This document shows positions 18,313-27,364 of a stretch of 64,000 nucleotides of DNA, one piece after another. The first letter of the stretch is position 1; the number at the start of each line of letters is the position of its first letter. The DNA is taken from assembly GCA_965227695.1 (NCBI GenBank), contig OZ245760.1, positions 310,001 to 374,000 of the forward strand, read 5' to 3'. The position numbers and the translations under genes were made by a program. The stretch is from UBA1858 sp965227695. GTDB lineage: Bacteria > Pseudomonadota > Gammaproteobacteria > UBA4575. The notes beneath the pieces were generated by a model that was not told the DNA's origin, did not search any database, and saw nothing but the letters and a program-made list of their open reading frames with translations.

Positions 18313-19047
18313 TTATTTCATTCGGATATCCCTGGTTCTTGCGAGTGTCCATACAGAAACTTTTTCTACTCCGGCACGCTTTAGACACCTGCTAATTTCG
18401 TTGACGGTCGCGCCAGTGGTAACCACTTCATCAAAGATCCACACATGATCAAGCTTAATTGGCCGAATGACTTCAAAGGCGTTGCGCAGATTATGGCGAC
18501 GTTGACTTTTGGACTTACCTGTCTGTGGCTGGGTATTTTTAACACGACGAACAAGTTTAGTATCAAAATCAATATTGTATTGGCGTTTAAACAGTCTTGC
18601 CAGCTCATACACGGCATTAAAACCACGTTGTCTGACTCTTGAGGGATGGCTTGGAACAGGGACAACGGCAGAATAGTTGTCGCTGTTGGCGACGGGTCCC
18701 TGCGTTAAGGCAACTAGCGTTTGTGCATATTCCCAGCGTTTAAAATACTTGTACTGGGTAACAAAGTGATTAATGGGTGGCTCATACCAAAATGCAGCAC
18801 TTAACTTGTCATAGTACGGAATCCTGATCTGGCATTGTCCACATACTCTCTGATGGCGCGGATTCGATGTCACCGGGACACCACAGACACGACAACAGTC
18901 ATCGTTCTTACACCAGGGCAGACAAGGGGTGCATTGCGCACATACTCCATCTGTGCCAGCCGAAGACCCGCAAAGCAGACAGTGTCTTGGGAAAACCAAC
19001 TGAAGTGATTTTTTTATACATTTGTCAAATTTTATTGTCGGCTTCAT
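18313..19047 (-). CDS. comF: ComF family phosphoribosyltransferase-like protein
   Basis: ComF/GntX family protein of 244 residues, implicated in DNA uptake in competent bacteria. The N-terminus carries cysteine pairs (HCLLCGSS, CAQC, CRVCGVP, CGQC) that form zinc-ribbon-like sites. The C-terminal half is a PRTase fold with the PRPP loop FDEVVTTGAT, where the second acidic residue is Glu instead of the more common Asp. It is divergent from bioB with only 60 bases to the bioB ATG, the comF-bioB arrangement known in other gammaproteobacteria. Competence is suggested, not shown. Confidence 0.92.
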   Translation of the reverse strand: MKPTIKFDKCIKKSLQLVFPRHCLLCGSSAGTDGVCAQCTPCLPWCKNDDCCRVCGVPVTSNPRHQRVCGQCQIRIPYYDKLSAAFWYEPPINHFVTQYKYFKRWEYAQTLVALTQGPVANSDNYSAVVPVPSHPSRVRQRGFNAVYELARLFKRQYNIDFDTKLVRRVKNTQPQTGKSKSQRRHNLRNAFEVIRPIKLDHVWIFDEVVTTGATVNEISRCLKRAGVEKVSVWTLARTRDIRMK

Positions 19048-19075
19048 TTGACATGTCGAATTAGCTGTTTAGACT
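19048..19075 (+). promoter_or_regulatory. Probable sigma-70 promoter for bioB
   Basis: TTGACA at 19048-19053 is a perfect -35 box, followed after 16 bases by TAGACT (19070-19075), four of six matches to the -10 consensus. Transcription would start near 19082, about 26 bases before the bioB ATG. The -35 box starts at the base next to the comF start codon, so polymerase binding here could interfere with divergent comF expression. No clear BirA-type dyad was seen. Confidence 0.6.
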
Positions 19076-19107
19076 TCACGGTCATTATTCCATTGTTGAG
19101 AACATAC

Positions 19108-20061
19108 ATGTCCAATACCTCGTTTAACAAGCAGGCGGTAAGCGATATTTTTGCTAAACCATTCAATGATCTGTTGCATGAAGCTCAATCGGTCCACCGC
19201 GATCATCATGATCCTAATAGCATTCAAGCTAGCACACTGCTTTCAATCAAGACAGGTGCCTGCCCGGAAGATTGTGCATATTGTCCACAAAGCGCACATT
19301 ATGACACCGGCCTTGAACGGGAAAAATTGTTGTCGCTGGAGGAAGTCCGCCAGGCAGCAAAGACCGCCAGGCAACAAGGTGCATCCCGTTTTTGCATGGG
19401 TGCCGCCTGGCGTAACCCGACAGATAAAAATCTGGACACCGTGATCCGCATGATCCATGAAGTACAATCAGAAAACCTGGAGACCTGTGTGACATTAGGA
19501 ATGCTCACTGAAAAACAGTCGCGGCGTCTTGCCGAGGCGGGTCTTGATTACTATAACCATAATCTCGACACCTCCCCGGAGTTTTATGGAGAAATCATTT
19601 CAACGCGCGATTACCAGGACCGACTGGATACACTTAAATATGTGCGTGAGTCAGGCATACATGTATGCTCTGGTGGCATTCTTGGTATGGGAGAAAACCG
19701 CCAACAACGGGTCGGTCTGCTCCACCAGCTTGCCAGTCTGGATCCACAGCCAGAGTCAGTGCCAATTAATTTACTGGTCCAGATAGAAGGCACACCATTA
19801 CACGGCACTGAAGAGCTGGACCCGATCGAATTTGTTCGAATGATCGCAACTGCTCGCATCCTAATGCCGCAGACGTACATCAGATTGTCAGCAGGACGAG
19901 AATCGATGAATGATGTAATGCAAGCACTGTGTTTCCATGCCGGTGCCAACTCGGTCTTTTTTGGAGAAAAGCTTTTAACCGCGGGAAACCCGGATATCGC
20001 ACAAGATACACAGCTATTCGCACGCCTTGGTATGAGCCTGCAGGCTCAAACATCACACTAA
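19108..20061 (+). CDS. bioB: Biotin synthase
   Basis: Radical SAM enzyme inserting sulfur into dethiobiotin. From the ATG at 19108 it has 317 residues and begins in the usual way before the core. The radical SAM cluster motif is CPEDCAYC, with Cys52, Cys56 and Cys59. The YNHNLDTSPEFY block and the RLSAGRE motif with the conserved Arg are also present. An earlier in-frame start at 19048 would overlap the promoter and is unlikely. bioF follows 10 bases later, forming a two-gene operon; bioH, bioC and bioD are not in this cluster. Confidence 0.97.
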   Translation: MSNTSFNKQAVSDIFAKPFNDLLHEAQSVHRDHHDPNSIQASTLLSIKTGACPEDCAYCPQSAHYDTGLEREKLLSLEEVRQAAKTARQQGASRFCMGAAWRNPTDKNLDTVIRMIHEVQSENLETCVTLGMLTEKQSRRLAEAGLDYYNHNLDTSPEFYGEIISTRDYQDRLDTLKYVRESGIHVCSGGILGMGENRQQRVGLLHQLASLDPQPESVPINLLVQIEGTPLHGTEELDPIEFVRMIATARILMPQTYIRLSAGRESMNDVMQALCFHAGANSVFFGEKLLTAGNPDIAQDTQLFARLGMSLQAQTSH

Positions 20062-20071
20062 TCATTAGTAC

Positions 20072-21238
20072 ATGACTAATGACCTGGTTTCAAAAAAATT
20101 ACTGGAAATTCGCCATAGCAATGCCTACCGAACGAGGCTGCCTCTAGACAGTCCACAAGGTGTTTATATCACAGTCGATGGCCAGCGCTGTTTGTCGTTC
20201 TGCAGTAATGATTACCTTGGTCTGGCCAACGATCCCAGGGTTTGTCATGCTGCGACAGACGCCATACAGCGTTATGGTGTTGGTTCAGGGGCATCGCAAT
20301 TCATTAGTGGTTATACCACCGTGCATGCTCAGCTGGAAGAGCAGCTGGCAGCGTTTCTGAATTATCCCAGATGTATCTTGTTTTCCTCCGGATATCTGGC
20401 CAACCTAGGTACCATCTCAACATTTGCTCCCCATTATTCCTATATCTTGCAGGACAAATTAAATCACGCGTCCATCATTGATGCCGCCAGCTACTCGCGG
20501 TCGAGGCTCAAAAGATATCGTCATCTGCAGACACAACATGCATCTGCCATTATTAGATCCGAGAATCATAACCCATGCCTGATCGTGACGGATGGCGTAT
20601 TCAGTATGGAGGGCTCCATTGCCCCTTTACAATCATTGATCAAATTAAAACATCAGGGTCAGCATATGTTAATGGTCGATGATGCACATGGTATTGGTGT
20701 ACTGGGTCGCTGCGGTCTGGGCACTATCGAGCATAATCTTGTCGATACGACCGACGTGGATGTACTAATCGGGACATTTGGCAAGGCTTTTGGGGTGAGC
20801 GGCGCATTCGTGGCCGGGTGTGACAATTTAATTGAGTACCTGTTACAACAGACGCGCACCCTGATTTACACAACCGCCCCACCCGCCGCGTTGGCCGCAG
20901 CGGCCCTGCAAAGCCTGAAAATAATCATTAATGAGCCACAACGGCGTGATCGACTTCACGATAATATCCGCTATTTTCGTCGATGTGCACAACAGGCTTC
21001 ACTGTCATTACTCGACTCTATCACTGCCATACAAGGCCTGATTATTGGTAACAATGAGCTGGCTCTTGCCTGTAGCGACAAACTCAGACAGCAGGGAATC
21101 CTGGCGCTGGCAATAAGGCCACCGACCGTACCAAAAAATAGTGCACGGATACGTATCACACTGAGCAGTGAACACACACATGAACACATTGACCGACTTG
21201 TTTCCAGTTTGGCCTCTATCGTTACAAAACCTGTTTAA
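20072..21238 (+). CDS. bioF: 8-amino-7-oxononanoate synthase
   Basis: PLP enzyme joining pimeloyl-ACP and alanine in biotin synthesis. The 388-residue length is typical. The PLP lysine is Lys238 in LIGTFGKAFGVSGAF. Other landmarks are FCSNDYLGLA, GSGASQFISGY, the SSGYLAN loop and the VDDAHGIGVLG motif with the PLP-pairing Asp. It probably shares a transcript with bioB. Its stop overlaps the stop of the convergent radC (shared TTAA, 21235-21238), so the biotin operon ends here. Confidence 0.97.
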   Translation: MTNDLVSKKLLEIRHSNAYRTRLPLDSPQGVYITVDGQRCLSFCSNDYLGLANDPRVCHAATDAIQRYGVGSGASQFISGYTTVHAQLEEQLAAFLNYPRCILFSSGYLANLGTISTFAPHYSYILQDKLNHASIIDAASYSRSRLKRYRHLQTQHASAIIRSENHNPCLIVTDGVFSMEGSIAPLQSLIKLKHQGQHMLMVDDAHGIGVLGRCGLGTIEHNLVDTTDVDVLIGTFGKAFGVSGAFVAGCDNLIEYLLQQTRTLIYTTAPPAALAAAALQSLKIIINEPQRRDRLHDNIRYFRRCAQQASLSLLDSITAIQGLIIGNNELALACSDKLRQQGILALAIRPPTVPKNSARIRITLSSEHTHEHIDRLVSSLASIVTKPV

Positions 21239-21903
21239 ATTTGTCCATGTTCTGCCATGGAGTATGCGGCTTCTCCTATAATTATATGGTCGAGTACTGG
21301 CACATCAATTAAATCAAGCGCCTGTTTAAGTCGGGCGGTAATGAGTTTGTCTGCCTGACTGGGCTGATTGCATCCTGATGGATGATTGTGGGCAAAAATA
21401 ACACTCGAAGCATTATGTTTTAACACCAGTTTTACAACCTCCCGCGGATAAACGCTGGCATGATTAATTGAACCTGAAAACAGCTCCTCGTAACAGATCA
21501 ATTGATGCTGTGTATTTAATAATAAACATGAAAATACTTCTGCCTGGTAATCTCTCATTGTCGCAAGCAGGAATTGTGTTGCCTGCTGTGCGCCGTCAAG
21601 CAAAGGTTTCAATGCAAGCTCCTGTTTGAGGCTGCGTTGGGCAATTACTTTGATTGCTGCGAGTTGAGAATATTTTGCCAGGCCCAGTCCACTAATCAGG
21701 CGCAACTGTTCAAAATCACATGCCAGTAAACCCCGTAAATCACCAAATCGGGTTAATAATTCCTCGGCCAGCTGAATCACGCTTTTTCCACGTGTGCCGG
21801 TCCGTAATATAATAGCGAGTATTTCAGCATCCGAAAGACTGTCGGCGCCCTGAGCCAATAATCTCTCACGCGGACGATTTTCATTTGGCCACTTCTGTAT
21901 CAT
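21235..21903 (-). CDS. radC: RadC family (JAMM) protein
   Basis: Protein of 222 residues: an N-terminal helix-hairpin-helix-like UPF0758 region (RERLLAQGADSLSDAEILAI is the usual opening) and a C-terminal JAMM/MPN+ domain with the metal motif VIFAHNHPSGCNQPSQAD. Despite the name, a role in DNA repair is not established. It is divergent from coaBC, as in E. coli and many relatives, with 76 bases between the two starts. These contain three GATC sites within about 25 bases. Confidence 0.95.
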   Translation of the reverse strand: MIQKWPNENRPRERLLAQGADSLSDAEILAIILRTGTRGKSVIQLAEELLTRFGDLRGLLACDFEQLRLISGLGLAKYSQLAAIKVIAQRSLKQELALKPLLDGAQQATQFLLATMRDYQAEVFSCLLLNTQHQLICYEELFSGSINHASVYPREVVKLVLKHNASSVIFAHNHPSGCNQPSQADKLITARLKQALDLIDVPVLDHIIIGEAAYSMAEHGQI

Positions 21904-21979
21904 ATTTATACTTAATTAATGACAAAAACGAGTGATCGATACATGATCCGATCAAGGTTTCTGGTAAACTCCTTTCGAT

Positions 21980-23203
21980 ATGACATTAAATAGTAAACAT
22001 ATTGTTGTTGTTGTCAGCGGTGGAATAGCTGCCTATAAGAGTGCCGAATTTGTTCGCGCGCTACAAAGCGCAGGCGCACAAGTACGCGTTGCAATGACAG
22101 ATAGTGCAACCCGGTTTGTGACTCCGTTGACTTTTCAGGCCCTGTCAGGCTTCCCGGTACATACTCACGATGATGGCAACATGGACTCTGCCGGAATGGA
22201 CCATATTTCACTGGCACGCTGGGCAGATGCCATCGTTGTTGCCCCAGCCACGGCTAACCTGCTGGCCAAACTCAGTCATGGTATTGCAGATACTTTTGTA
22301 ACTTCCCTGTGTCTTGCTCATGAAGGGATACTGGCGGTTGCCCCAGCCATGAACCGGGCCATGTGGCATCACCCGGCCACACAGCAAAACATCAATGCCC
22401 TCAAAGCCCGCCAGGTCAGTATCCTTGGACCAGCAGATGGTCTGCAGGCCTGTGGAGAGTCGGGTCAGGGGCGCATGCTGGAACCCGGGCAACTGCTGAA
22501 ATTATGCAGTTCTTTGTTTTCCAATCAGCAACTTTCAGGCAAGCATGTCGTTATTACTGCCGGCCCCACGATTGAACCGATAGACCCGGTAAGATTTATT
22601 ACAAACCGTTCTTCTGGCAGGATGGGTTATGCACTGGCAGATGCGGCGATCGATGCGGGTGCGCGGGTGTGTGTCATCTCCGGTCCTGCTCACCTTAACA
22701 GAAACGACCGTGTTCATTACCTGGATGTGGAAACTGCCCAGCAAATGTACCAGGCGACCCAACAACAATGTGCAACCGCAGATATTTTTATCGCAGCCGC
22801 GGCCGTGTCAGATTACACGCCAGACAAGTACCATAATCATAAAATTAAAAAATCCAGCAATGAATTGTGCCTGACACTAAAGCGTACACCTGACATATTA
22901 AAAGAAATAAGACAACTATATAAACACCTATTCTGCGTTGGATTTGCCGCAGAAACAGATAATCTAACGCTACATGCAACCGAGAAACTTCATGCCAAGT
23001 CACTGGATATGATTATCGCTAACCAGGTTGGATTGGAGGGGCAGGGTTTTGACAGCGATTACAATGCCATTGAGATTATTTCACCACAGGGAAACGAGTC
23101 CATCAGTCGAGCTCGCAAGTCTTATATCGCACGGTTAATCATTAGCAGGATATCCAATCTACTGAATGAAAAAAATAAGCACACAAATGTCAGCTACCTC
23201 TAA
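21980..23203 (+). CDS. coaBC: Bifunctional phosphopantothenoylcysteine decarboxylase / synthetase
   Basis: Two consecutive steps of coenzyme A synthesis in one 407-residue protein. The N-terminal flavoprotein (CoaC) half shows VSGGIAAYKS, the catalytic-His region around DHISLARWAD, and the PAMN motif. The C-terminal CoaB half shows ITAGPTIEPIDPVRFITNRSSGRMG and the IKKSS motif with the conserved Lys. The end overlaps the preferred dut start by 17 bases. The coaBC-dut-algC-argB order is that found in pseudomonads. Confidence 0.97.
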   Translation: MTLNSKHIVVVVSGGIAAYKSAEFVRALQSAGAQVRVAMTDSATRFVTPLTFQALSGFPVHTHDDGNMDSAGMDHISLARWADAIVVAPATANLLAKLSHGIADTFVTSLCLAHEGILAVAPAMNRAMWHHPATQQNINALKARQVSILGPADGLQACGESGQGRMLEPGQLLKLCSSLFSNQQLSGKHVVITAGPTIEPIDPVRFITNRSSGRMGYALADAAIDAGARVCVISGPAHLNRNDRVHYLDVETAQQMYQATQQQCATADIFIAAAAVSDYTPDKYHNHKIKKSSNELCLTLKRTPDILKEIRQLYKHLFCVGFAAETDNLTLHATEKLHAKSLDMIIANQVGLEGQGFDSDYNAIEIISPQGNESISRARKSYIARLIISRISNLLNEKNKHTNVSYL

Positions 23204-23660
23204 AAACCCGAAAATAAAACTCAAAATTCTCGATTCACGCATTGGCAGTGAATTCCCGCTACCCGCTTATGCGACTGATGGTTCAGCAGGTATGGATCTG
23301 CGCGCATGTGTTGAAAAAAAGATAACTGTCTCGCCATCACAAACCATCCTCATTCCAACCGGAATATCCATTTTTATTGCTGACCAATCCCTGGCGGCGG
23401 TAATTCTGCCTCGTTCCGGTCTTGGACATAAACACGGTATTGTACTGGGTAACCTCGTTGGCCTGATTGACTCGGACTACCAGGGACCACTGATGGTTTC
23501 ACTGTGGAATAGAAGCAGCGAACCATTTGAGGTCAATGCAGGTGACCGAATCGCGCAGCTTGTTTTTGTCCCGGTCGTGCAAGCCGACTTTGAAATTGTA
23601 GATGCGTTTGAATCCAGCGTGCGCGGCGATGGAGGATTTGGTCACACGGGTAAGCAATAG
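23187..23660 (+). CDS. dut: dUTP diphosphatase
   Basis: Hydrolyses dUTP to dUMP, keeping uracil out of DNA and supplying the thymidylate pathway. From the ATG at 23187 it has 157 residues. The five trimeric dUTPase motifs are seen in order: AGMDLRA, PRSGLGHKHG, GNLVGLIDSDYQG (catalytic Asp), GDRIAQLV and RGDGGFGHTG. An ATG at 23166 would add seven residues; both lie inside the end of coaBC, so translation is probably coupled. Confidence 0.96.
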   Translation: MSATSKNPKIKLKILDSRIGSEFPLPAYATDGSAGMDLRACVEKKITVSPSQTILIPTGISIFIADQSLAAVILPRSGLGHKHGIVLGNLVGLIDSDYQGPLMVSLWNRSSEPFEVNAGDRIAQLVFVPVVQADFEIVDAFESSVRGDGGFGHTGKQ

Positions 23661-23693
23661 CATTAATTACAACACTCTAACAGGAATCACTTC

Positions 23694-25070
23694 ATGGACG
23701 TCACTTCTAGTATTTTCAGAGCTTACGACATAAGAGGGGTCGTTGAAACGGATTTAAGGCCAGACGTTGTCACACGTATTGGCAAAGCCGTCGGAACACT
23801 CTACCCGGATTGCCAAACTGTTGTGGTCGCACGTGATGGAAGACTCACCAGTAAAACACTTTCAGACAGCTTGATCGAGGGTTTGCGTTCGACCGGAACG
23901 AACGTGATTGATATCGGTGAAGTCCCAACGCCCGTGCTTTATTATGCAACGCATGCATTGTCAACTGGTTCTGGTTTAATGGTTACCGGCAGCCATAATC
24001 CCCCTGAATATAACGGTATTAAAATGGTCATGGGCGAAAAAACCCTGTTCGGCGAAATGATCAGGGAAATCTATTCATGCATACAGTCCGGTGAATTTCG
24101 TGTTGCTGAACATGTTGGTGATCTTAAGCAATTGAATATTCTCGACGATTATGTAAATGAGATCACCGGCGAAATTAAATTGCATCGATCCATGTCTATA
24201 GCCATTGATTGTGGTAACGGTGTCGCGGGACCTTGTGCCACTAAATTATTTAATAAGCTGGGTTGCAAGGTCGCAGCTTTACATTGCGATATTGATGGAC
24301 GCTTTCCCAATCACCATCCCAATCCAAGTGAACCCGAAAACCTCAAGGATCTGATTAATACAGTAATAGATAAAAAACTCGAGCTCGGTTTAGCATTTGA
24401 TGGCGATGGCGATCGCGTTGGCATCGTGGATGAAGATGGACAGGTATTATGGGCCGACCGCCAAATGATGCTTTACGCTAAAGATGTTTTATCTCGTAAC
24501 CCCGGCGCAGAAATTATTTTTGATGTTAAATCATCACGCAATCTTGCACGTTACATAACCCAGGCGGGTGGCAAGGCAACCATGTGGAAAACAGGACACT
24601 CTTTTATAAAAAATAAAATGAAGGAGACCGGTGCACTGCTTGCAGGAGAAATGAGTGGGCATATATTTTTCAAAGAACGCTGGTATGGTTTTGATGACGG
24701 CTTGTATTCAGCCGCAAGAATGCTTGAGATTCTCGCGGCTGACCCGCGATCGGTCAGTGAAGTTTTCAATGATCTGCCTAATGACATTTGCACTCCCGAA
24801 ATTACGGTTCACCTGGATAATGAGGGTGACCAGCATGAGTTTATTAAAAAGTTCATTGAGAAGGTGAACTTTGATGATGCCACAATATCCACTATTGACG
24901 GTGTGCGCGCTGACTTTGACTATGGCTGGGGACTGGTAAGAGCGTCTAATACGACGCCGTCATTAGTGATACGATTCGAGGCCGAAAGCGAACAGAAATT
25001 AAATCAACTTCAGACACTATTCAAGTCACAGATACATGCCGTTGACCCAACAGTTAATTTGCCTTTTTAA
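23694..25070 (+). CDS. algC: Phosphomannomutase / phosphoglucomutase (AlgC type)
   Basis: Alpha-D-phosphohexomutase of 458 residues interconverting hexose 1- and 6-phosphates for sugar nucleotides used in LPS or exopolysaccharide. Motifs: the phosphoserine loop TGSHNPPEYNG with Ser100, the metal loop DGDGDRVG near residue 236, the sugar-specificity loop GEMSGHIFF, and the phosphate-binding RASNTTP near the C-terminus. Length and synteny (coaBC-dut-algC-argB) match the Pseudomonas bifunctional enzyme, but substrate preference cannot be proved from sequence. An AGGAA ribosome site precedes the ATG. Confidence 0.93.
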   Translation: MDVTSSIFRAYDIRGVVETDLRPDVVTRIGKAVGTLYPDCQTVVVARDGRLTSKTLSDSLIEGLRSTGTNVIDIGEVPTPVLYYATHALSTGSGLMVTGSHNPPEYNGIKMVMGEKTLFGEMIREIYSCIQSGEFRVAEHVGDLKQLNILDDYVNEITGEIKLHRSMSIAIDCGNGVAGPCATKLFNKLGCKVAALHCDIDGRFPNHHPNPSEPENLKDLINTVIDKKLELGLAFDGDGDRVGIVDEDGQVLWADRQMMLYAKDVLSRNPGAEIIFDVKSSRNLARYITQAGGKATMWKTGHSFIKNKMKETGALLAGEMSGHIFFKERWYGFDDGLYSAARMLEILAADPRSVSEVFNDLPNDICTPEITVHLDNEGDQHEFIKKFIEKVNFDDATISTIDGVRADFDYGWGLVRASNTTPSLVIRFEAESEQKLNQLQTLFKSQIHAVDPTVNLPF

Positions 25071-25080
25071 TCGATAAGCC

Positions 25081-25962
25081 ATGAATGCCAGCGATGCTAT
25101 CAATACAACCAGAGTATTAAGTGAAGCACTGCCTTATATACAGAGGTTTTCCGGTAAAACCATCGTCATCAAATATGGTGGGAACGCCATGACAGAACCT
25201 GATTTGAAAAACAGTTTCGCGCGTGACATTGTGCTTCTGAAACAGGTTGGCTTACAACCCATCGTTGTTCACGGTGGCGGGCCCCAGATTGGCGAGCTAT
25301 TGAAAGCACTCGGCAAAGAGTCAAAATTCATCAAAGGCATGCGCGTCACTGACCAGGAAACCATGGATGTGGTTGAAATGGTCCTGGGTGGAAAGGTTAA
25401 CAAGGAAATCGTTCATCTAATTACCCAGCAGGGCGGTCACGCTGTCGGGCTGTCAGGTAAAGATGGCGGTCTGATACATGCCAGACAATTAAAATTCGAA
25501 TCATCCGAAGACACCACCGCATCAGAGATTATCGACCTTGGTCATGTCGGTGAAGTCAGCGGGATCAATCCCGCCATTCTCAATACTTTTCTGGCCAGTG
25601 ACATTATCCCGGTCATCGCACCTATCGGGGTTGGCGCCAATGGGGAAACTTACAATATCAACGCGGATTCGGTTGCAGCCAGTATTGCTGCCGTTGTCAA
25701 AAGTGAAAAACTGATTTTATTAACCAATACTCCGGGCGTGATGGATGGTGACACATTGCTGAGCGGGCTGTCGCCGAATGACGTTCAATCTTTGATTGAT
25801 CGCCATGTTATCCATGGTGGTATGTTGCCCAAAATACGTTGTGCAATTGATGCATTGCAATCTGGTGTGCACACTGCTCACATTATTGATGGGCGTATAC
25901 AACATGCAGTACTGCTGGAATTATTTACTGATCAGGGCATCGGGACGCTTATCGAGCGCTAA
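25081..25962 (+). CDS. argB: Acetylglutamate kinase
   Basis: Phosphorylates N-acetylglutamate, the second step of arginine synthesis. The 293-residue protein is of the longer, hexameric, potentially arginine-sensitive type with the N-terminal helix (residues 1-25). The core shows VIKYGGNAM, VVHGGGPQIG, GLSGKDGGL and the GGMLPKI nucleotide motif. It follows algC by 10 bases. The 3' end overlaps the convergent DUF4124 gene by 14 bases. Confidence 0.97.
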   Translation: MNASDAINTTRVLSEALPYIQRFSGKTIVIKYGGNAMTEPDLKNSFARDIVLLKQVGLQPIVVHGGGPQIGELLKALGKESKFIKGMRVTDQETMDVVEMVLGGKVNKEIVHLITQQGGHAVGLSGKDGGLIHARQLKFESSEDTTASEIIDLGHVGEVSGINPAILNTFLASDIIPVIAPIGVGANGETYNINADSVAASIAAVVKSEKLILLTNTPGVMDGDTLLSGLSPNDVQSLIDRHVIHGGMLPKIRCAIDALQSGVHTAHIIDGRIQHAVLLELFTDQGIGTLIER

Positions 25963-26578
25963 CCGATCTTTCAGTCAGCTCCTGGTAGCGTTTTAAATCT
26001 TCACTAAACTGATGGCGAAGCCTGGCTTTTTCCTGATGCTTATCCTCTATGTATTGTTCTATCCCTTCAATACGACTGAGAACTTTCATCTCGGTGTTTT
26101 CAATCCATTCTGGGGGTTGCATATCCCGATCAATGAAACGCCCACGGCTCTCATTCAGCTTGACCAGTTCTTTTTCCTGTTTGCGCAGGCGTGAGCGTGA
26201 GAGTTCTATTGACTGCTCAATCAGGCTTATTCGTTCATCCCGCACATCAATGATTTCCTGTACACTATTGAAAGTGGCCAGCAGTACGCGGTCGTAAGCT
26301 TCCTGCTTTGCTTTTTTCTCTCGTTCAATTTCTGCCTGGCGCTGTTCTTTTTCAAAACGCTCTTGTTCTTCTGGTGTGCGCGCTGGCGCTACTTTTTCTA
26401 GCACGCGGCCACTTTCATCAACTTTTATACGACCCTGGTCGCTATCTTCCGCAGGGACATGATCACCGTATTGAGTGGCCCCATGTTCGTCTGTCCAGCG
26501 GTAGTATTCCGCCATTACACCACTACTGCAGAGCACAGTGGCAATTATTAGACAGAATTTGGCTTTGATGATCGTCAT
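25949..26578 (-). CDS. DUF4124 domain protein with coiled coil, exported
   Basis: Protein of 209 residues with a signal peptide (about residues 1-23, ending VMAEYYRW). A short DUF4124 domain follows (YYRWTDEHGATQYGDHVP), then a long charged, Glu/Lys/Arg-rich region that should form coiled coils (about 65-205). No catalytic motif is seen, and the function is unknown. It is probably periplasmic. It lies between argB and pyrE on the minus strand; in pseudomonads an unrelated small gene often occupies this spot. The 69-base gap to pyrE suggests possible co-transcription. Confidence 0.82.
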   Translation of the reverse strand: MTIIKAKFCLIIATVLCSSGVMAEYYRWTDEHGATQYGDHVPAEDSDQGRIKVDESGRVLEKVAPARTPEEQERFEKEQRQAEIEREKKAKQEAYDRVLLATFNSVQEIIDVRDERISLIEQSIELSRSRLRKQEKELVKLNESRGRFIDRDMQPPEWIENTEMKVLSRIEGIEQYIEDKHQEKARLRHQFSEDLKRYQELTERSVSAR

Positions 26579-26647
26579 GTGTGATCAATATAACAAGGCT
26601 TTATTTCTTGATTCCTCGAATTAGATCACTAATTTTCGCGGCGGTTC

Positions 26648-27286
26648 TCATTTAATGCCATAAGATTGGCGATAAGCTGTTAATACTTTCAGTTGGCTGG
26701 ATAACTCACTCTTGGAATGAGCATATTCAAGCAGGTCGTCAAGCCTGGCGATGGCGATAACCGGAATCTGATAAGCCTGTTCTATTTCCTGGATGGCACT
26801 CTTACCATCTGGGCCTACTTCCTGGCGATCCAGGGCTACGATCACGGCCACAGGGCGGGCTCCGGCCTGTTCAATGAGTGACATGCTCTGTCGTATGGCA
26901 GTACCTGCGGTAATGACGTCATCTACGATTACGACGCGACCAGCCAGCGGTGCACCCATTAACAACCCCGTTTCACCATGGGTTTTCTCTTCTTTACGGT
27001 TAAATGTGACGCAAACTGAACGCTGATGTTCGCGTGACAGGGCAATAGATGTTGCTGTGGCAAGAGGAATTCCTTTATAGGCAGGACCAAATAACGTGTC
27101 AAATTCTATTCCGGACTTCATTAGTGCATCCGCATAAAACCCCCCTAACCTGTCAAATGAAGCGCCACTGTTAAATTTTCCTGCATTGAAGAAATAGGGA
27201 CTGACTCGTCCAGACTTGAGTGTAAATTCACCAAACATAAGTGCATCATTGGCTACAGAAAATTCAACAAAGGCAGATGAGTTCAT
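26648..27286 (-). CDS. pyrE: Orotate phosphoribosyltransferase
   Basis: Forms orotidine monophosphate from orotate and PRPP in pyrimidine synthesis. The 212-residue protein has the PRPP loop VVIVDDVITAGTA and the N-terminal KSGRVSPYFFNAG substrate region typical of bacterial PyrE. It is divergent from the Crc/ExoIII-type gene, an arrangement shared with Pseudomonas. The 78-base spacer holds both promoters. No attenuator-like structure is evident upstream. Confidence 0.97.
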   Translation of the reverse strand: MNSSAFVEFSVANDALMFGEFTLKSGRVSPYFFNAGKFNSGASFDRLGGFYADALMKSGIEFDTLFGPAYKGIPLATATSIALSREHQRSVCVTFNRKEEKTHGETGLLMGAPLAGRVVIVDDVITAGTAIRQSMSLIEQAGARPVAVIVALDRQEVGPDGKSAIQEIEQAYQIPVIAIARLDDLLEYAHSKSELSSQLKVLTAYRQSYGIK

Positions 27287-27364
27287 AACGATAATGTGTA
27301 ATGATTGTTGTTTTTCAGCATGCTAAAGTAACCAATCAATTTTAACAATCTCACTGAATTTCCC

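Noticed and set aside
21925..21955. GATC cluster between radC and coaBC as a Dam-controlled switch
   Set aside because: Three GATC sites are close together, but no regulator site or promoter overlap could be shown.
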